From positions 1-43,796 of the forward strand of contig CAMKNA010000017.1 in NCBI GenBank assembly GCA_946414075.1: DNA of 43,796 nucleotides, written 5' to 3'. Below are positions 41,635 to 43,796 of this stretch, piece after piece. The DNA is from an uncultured Fibrobacter sp. Its GTDB lineage: Bacteria; Fibrobacterota; Fibrobacteria; Fibrobacterales; Fibrobacteraceae. How positions within the stretch are numbered: the stretch's first letter is position 1; every line of letters starts with the position of its first letter. The notes below the pieces were generated by a model. That model saw only the letters and a program-made list of their open reading frames with translations, was not told where the DNA came from and did not search any database. The translations under genes were made by a program, and so were the position numbers.

Positions 41635-43482
41635 TTACTTAATCTTGTGACCCTTCAGGTTATACTTCACTCCATTCTTTTCCACGTAGAGCATCTGATC
41701 TTTGAAGCGAAGTCTTGCTGCCGTTGTTTCTGTTGTGTTCATATTACGGCTAAAATCAGGACGAATAGCGGAGCTTCCTTCGTTCCATGCAATACCCTCT
41801 TTCGCAAAAGATGGTGCATAGCCGTTGTGCAGAGCCTCAATGGCACCTGCCAAGTAGGCCGCGGGGGAATTCCAGTTAATAGCCACCTCGTTTGTTGCAT
41901 AGCTGCACTCATTGTCATAGTATGACTTAGCCGGTGCACCATTTACGCGGTAGTCCCTACATTCCCATTCATTGGAACCAACATCATCGCCGCCGAGATG
42001 CGGGCCACCCACAAGCATGCCGGGAACCGGATCCTGCACGCCATCAGCCTGGCTCGGGCGGTGGTGCGGGTGCATTGGAGACTTGGAACCGAATCCGGTC
42101 ACATACGACATATTCATCGGATTTTTGCCCAGCAGGTAATCCAGCGTCTTGACGGCGCTCTGGTAATACTTCTTGTCACCCGTCAGGTAGTAGGCATAGA
42201 GTAGCTTTACGCCTATGTTGGCAGCGGCATTATTGGAACCCCAGTAAAAATCATTCTTTGTCATGGGCACTCCAAAACCGGTAGCAGCATTTTCTACATA
42301 ACGATCGGCCACCTTCACCAGTGAATCCCTGGCCGCAACTCCATCGCTAAAATCGGCAGCATGGGTCGCCTTGGTATAGGTAACAATGCCGCTCATGTCC
42401 TGCCATCCTGGGAGGTTCATCGAAATGCCACTAGCGGAGTATGAACCATCTTTTGTCGTCACGAACAATTCGGCTGCCGCAAAGTTCTTCTCGTCATTAG
42501 CGTTTTTGTCTTCGTATGCACCTGTTCCGACGTCACTTGGGTTCGCCTTGTAAAGCGTATTGATATTCTGGGAACCCCAGGCGTAGGCCTTCTTGGCAGC
42601 CTCAAGCGCCTTGCTTGCAAAGGTTGCGTCATACTTCTGGTATACACGAGCAGCCACAGCCATCACACCTGCAAAGTCGAGCGTCGCCGTGGCGCTCTTG
42701 CCGATAATATAACGCCTATCCGTATCCTCGCTCGGCATCACTGTCCCACTGAACTGCAACGTCGTAAGTTTGTGGTAGACACCCCCATCGGCGGCCTGCA
42801 TGGTAAGCATCCAGTCCAGGTTATACTTTATTTCGGCCAAAAGGTCCGGCAGGTTGCCATCGGCCGGGATATTCCACTTAACGTTGTCAAAATAGGTCGG
42901 GAAATGCTCATAAAGACACAGAAGCGTGTAGGTAGAAATGCCCGAGTTCACAATGTACTTGCCGTAGTCGCCAGCATCGTACCAGCCCTTGGAACTGCTG
43001 ATAGTCCCACTTCCACCCGTAGCGGAGCTATGGAACGATACATTGTTGTCGGGGTGGCCCGCACTGCGTTTCCACTTGCCCGCATACTGTTCTTCCAGGG
43101 CCATGGAGGCACGCTGGTAGTAGAACCATTTCAGGAGTGCCTTAGTAACATCACTATAGGCATTGTCAGCAATTTTTAAATCCCTGCGAACTTCTTGGCC
43201 ATTCACCTTGATGGTGTACGTTCCGGGAGTCTTGAGTTCGGAGAAATCGACGAGCTGCACGCTCTGGCCACTAGCCTGCCAGTACGCAGCATCGGAAGGC
43301 GTCACCGTGAGCACCGTCTGACCGGACTGATTGACAAAATCCACATTGCCGTTGCCTTCGAATAGCGTAAGTTCCTTGAAATCGCTAGTGCGATAACCAA
43401 TCTGGTTGATATAGGCGGTCGCAGCGAAAGAAACACTAGCCGTAGCTAGGATAGCGGATGTGGTCAAGAACCAGGCTTTCAT
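41635..43482 (-). CDS. Secreted GH9 cellulase (endoglucanase)
   Basis: 615 residues with a signal peptide about 1-20. Residues about 22-105 are the N-terminal Ig-like domain found in many GH9 enzymes. The GH9 (alpha/alpha)6 domain follows, with WYDAGDYGKY (Asp169/Asp172, catalytic base region), the signature PMHPHHRPS, and NEVAINWNSPAAYLAGA with the acid Glu. It cleaves beta-1,4-glucan in cellulose. The last 40 residues (MLYVEKNGVKYNLKGHKIK) form a short basic tail seen on secreted Fibrobacter proteins. GGAG lies 6 bases before the ATG, and TATATTTA (43516-43523) is the likely -7 element. No cellulose-binding module or dockerin is present. Confidence 0.95.
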   Translation of the reverse strand: MKAWFLTTSAILATASVSFAATAYINQIGYRTSDFKELTLFEGNGNVDFVNQSGQTVLTVTPSDAAYWQASGQSVQLVDFSELKTPGTYTIKVNGQEVRRDLKIADNAYSDVTKALLKWFYYQRASMALEEQYAGKWKRSAGHPDNNVSFHSSATGGSGTISSSKGWYDAGDYGKYIVNSGISTYTLLCLYEHFPTYFDNVKWNIPADGNLPDLLAEIKYNLDWMLTMQAADGGVYHKLTTLQFSGTVMPSEDTDRRYIIGKSATATLDFAGVMAVAARVYQKYDATFASKALEAAKKAYAWGSQNINTLYKANPSDVGTGAYEDKNANDEKNFAAAELFVTTKDGSYSASGISMNLPGWQDMSGIVTYTKATHAADFSDGVAARDSLVKVADRYVENAATGFGVPMTKNDFYWGSNNAAANIGVKLLYAYYLTGDKKYYQSAVKTLDYLLGKNPMNMSYVTGFGSKSPMHPHHRPSQADGVQDPVPGMLVGGPHLGGDDVGSNEWECRDYRVNGAPAKSYYDNECSYATNEVAINWNSPAAYLAGAIEALHNGYAPSFAKEGIAWNEGSSAIRPDFSRNMNTTETTAARLRFKDQMLYVEKNGVKYNLKGHKIK

Positions 43483-43500
43483 GATTTACTCCATAAAAAA

Positions 43501-43523
43501 GGTGGTCAACTACCATAAATATA
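43501..43523 (-). promoter_or_regulatory. GH9 promoter element and adjacent near-palindrome
   Basis: On the minus strand TATATTTA (43516-43523) is followed two bases later by the 14-base near-palindrome GGTAGTTGACCACC (43501-43514), close to where transcription should begin. A repressor could bind there. Confidence 0.35.
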
Positions 43524-43575
43524 CCCCAAAAAACAAAATAAGGGCATTTTTGCCCTTAAAAAAGCGTTTTCTGTA

Positions 43576-43607
43576 GAAAACACCCCACCACTCATCGTGA
43601 CAGGGTG
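43576..43607 (-). terminator. Terminator of the V-ATPase gene, with GATGA loop
   Basis: Read on the minus strand, CACCCTGTCAC and GTGGTGGGGTG pair around GATGA and TTTTC follows. Compared with 150-184, arm bases have changed while pairing is kept through wobble pairs and the loop is identical. Confidence 0.7.
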
Positions 43608-43623
43608 ATTTTTGTAAAAGGAG

Positions 43624-43670
43624 ATGCCCGCCGGAGTTTACCCCGCACTTGATGCGGGGCGGGCATGACA
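43624..43670 (-). repeat. REP-like palindrome, right copy
   Basis: On the minus strand this reads GTCATGCCCGCC, then CCCCGCA/TGCGGGG around a five-base loop, then GGCGGGCATCTCC, making a nested palindrome. It lies just after the V-ATPase subunit K gene and before that gene's terminator, in the same order as at 108-184. Confidence 0.6.
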
Positions 43671-43677
43671 CTTTGCG

Positions 43678-43796
43678 CTACGACACGAGCATCATGGAGA
43701 ACACCATGACGAACAGTGCGACGGTTTCGCCGACGCCCAAGACCATCAGGTAGTTCACCAGGCCCTTGCCGGTTTCGCCGAGGGCGTTGCAGGCGT
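43678..43796 (-). CDS. atpK: V-type ATP synthase subunit K, C-terminal part
   Basis: The frame enters from the right edge and stops with TAG at 43678-43680. The 38 visible whole codons encode GETGKGLVNYLMVLGVGETV and a hydrophobic last helix, matching the C-terminal hairpin of the V-type proteolipid ring subunit. The Glu in GVGETVALF is the ion-binding carboxylate. The rest of the operon lies outside the window. Confidence 0.85.
   Translation of the reverse strand, partial: ACNALGETGKGLVNYLMVLGVGETVALFVMVFSMMLVS

Overview
The window looks like chromosome of a Fibrobacter species (phylum Fibrobacterota), probably from an anaerobic gut. Three things point there: a circularly permuted GH16 mixed-linkage beta-glucanase closely matching the Fibrobacter succinogenes enzyme, a lipoprotein with a FISUMP domain (the Fibrobacter succinogenes major paralogous domain), and GH9, PL1 and GH2 carbohydrate enzymes among housekeeping genes. 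No insertion sequence, prophage or CRISPR array was seen. Coding density is high and no gap exceeds about 200 bases.

Layout. 1-2271: end of an unidentified gene, a REP-like palindrome plus terminator, then a leftward operon (small conserved protein, ybeY, CNNM/CBS transporter-like protein). 2386-10561: rightward FecR-domain protein, a very large Ala/Pro/Glu-rich beta-helix/outer-membrane barrel protein, an FAD-dependent protein and an RluA-type pseudouridine synthase. 10680-13295: secreted GH16 glucanase and a GntR-type regulator with two winged helices and a sugar-binding-like domain. 13331-15840: leftward gatB, a small membrane protein and a PurO-type IMP cyclohydrolase. 15892-18276: PIN protein, initiator tRNA and a secreted pectate lyase. 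18401-24868: zinc-ribbon membrane protein, EamA transporter, smc, a lipoprotein/outer-membrane protein pair and tRNA-Asn.

24975-29958 is the most striking part: a tightly packed leftward six-gene operon encoding a FISUMP lipoprotein, a monohaem cytochrome c, a pentahaem cytochrome c, a four-cluster ferredoxin subunit, an ActC/NrfD quinol-interacting membrane protein fused to a cytochrome c, and a small membrane protein. It resembles Alternative Complex III stripped to its redox core: the molybdopterin-like half of ActB is absent, and no ActD or ActF gene lies in the operon. A FISUMP lipoprotein has been added in front.

30116-41635: tRNA-Pro, a cytoplasmic GH2-like protein, a lipoprotein, an RNase Z-like hydrolase, trmB, recN, a CDP-alcohol phosphatidyltransferase, a membrane protein, trmO, an ABC-F ATPase and tRNA-Asp. 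41635-43796: a secreted GH9 cellulase, then a terminator and REP-like palindrome matching those at the left end but inverted, and the end of a V-type ATPase subunit K gene.

Expression signals. All four tRNA genes carry a TTGnnA-like -35 box and, 16-17 bases on, TATATTTG or a one-base variant. This joins a sigma-70-like -35 to the TAnnTTTG -7 element known from Bacteroidetes. Several protein genes have the same element only 4-6 bases before the start codon and no Shine-Dalgarno sequence, which suggests leaderless mRNAs. Others have good Shine-Dalgarno sequences or one-base stop/start overlaps.
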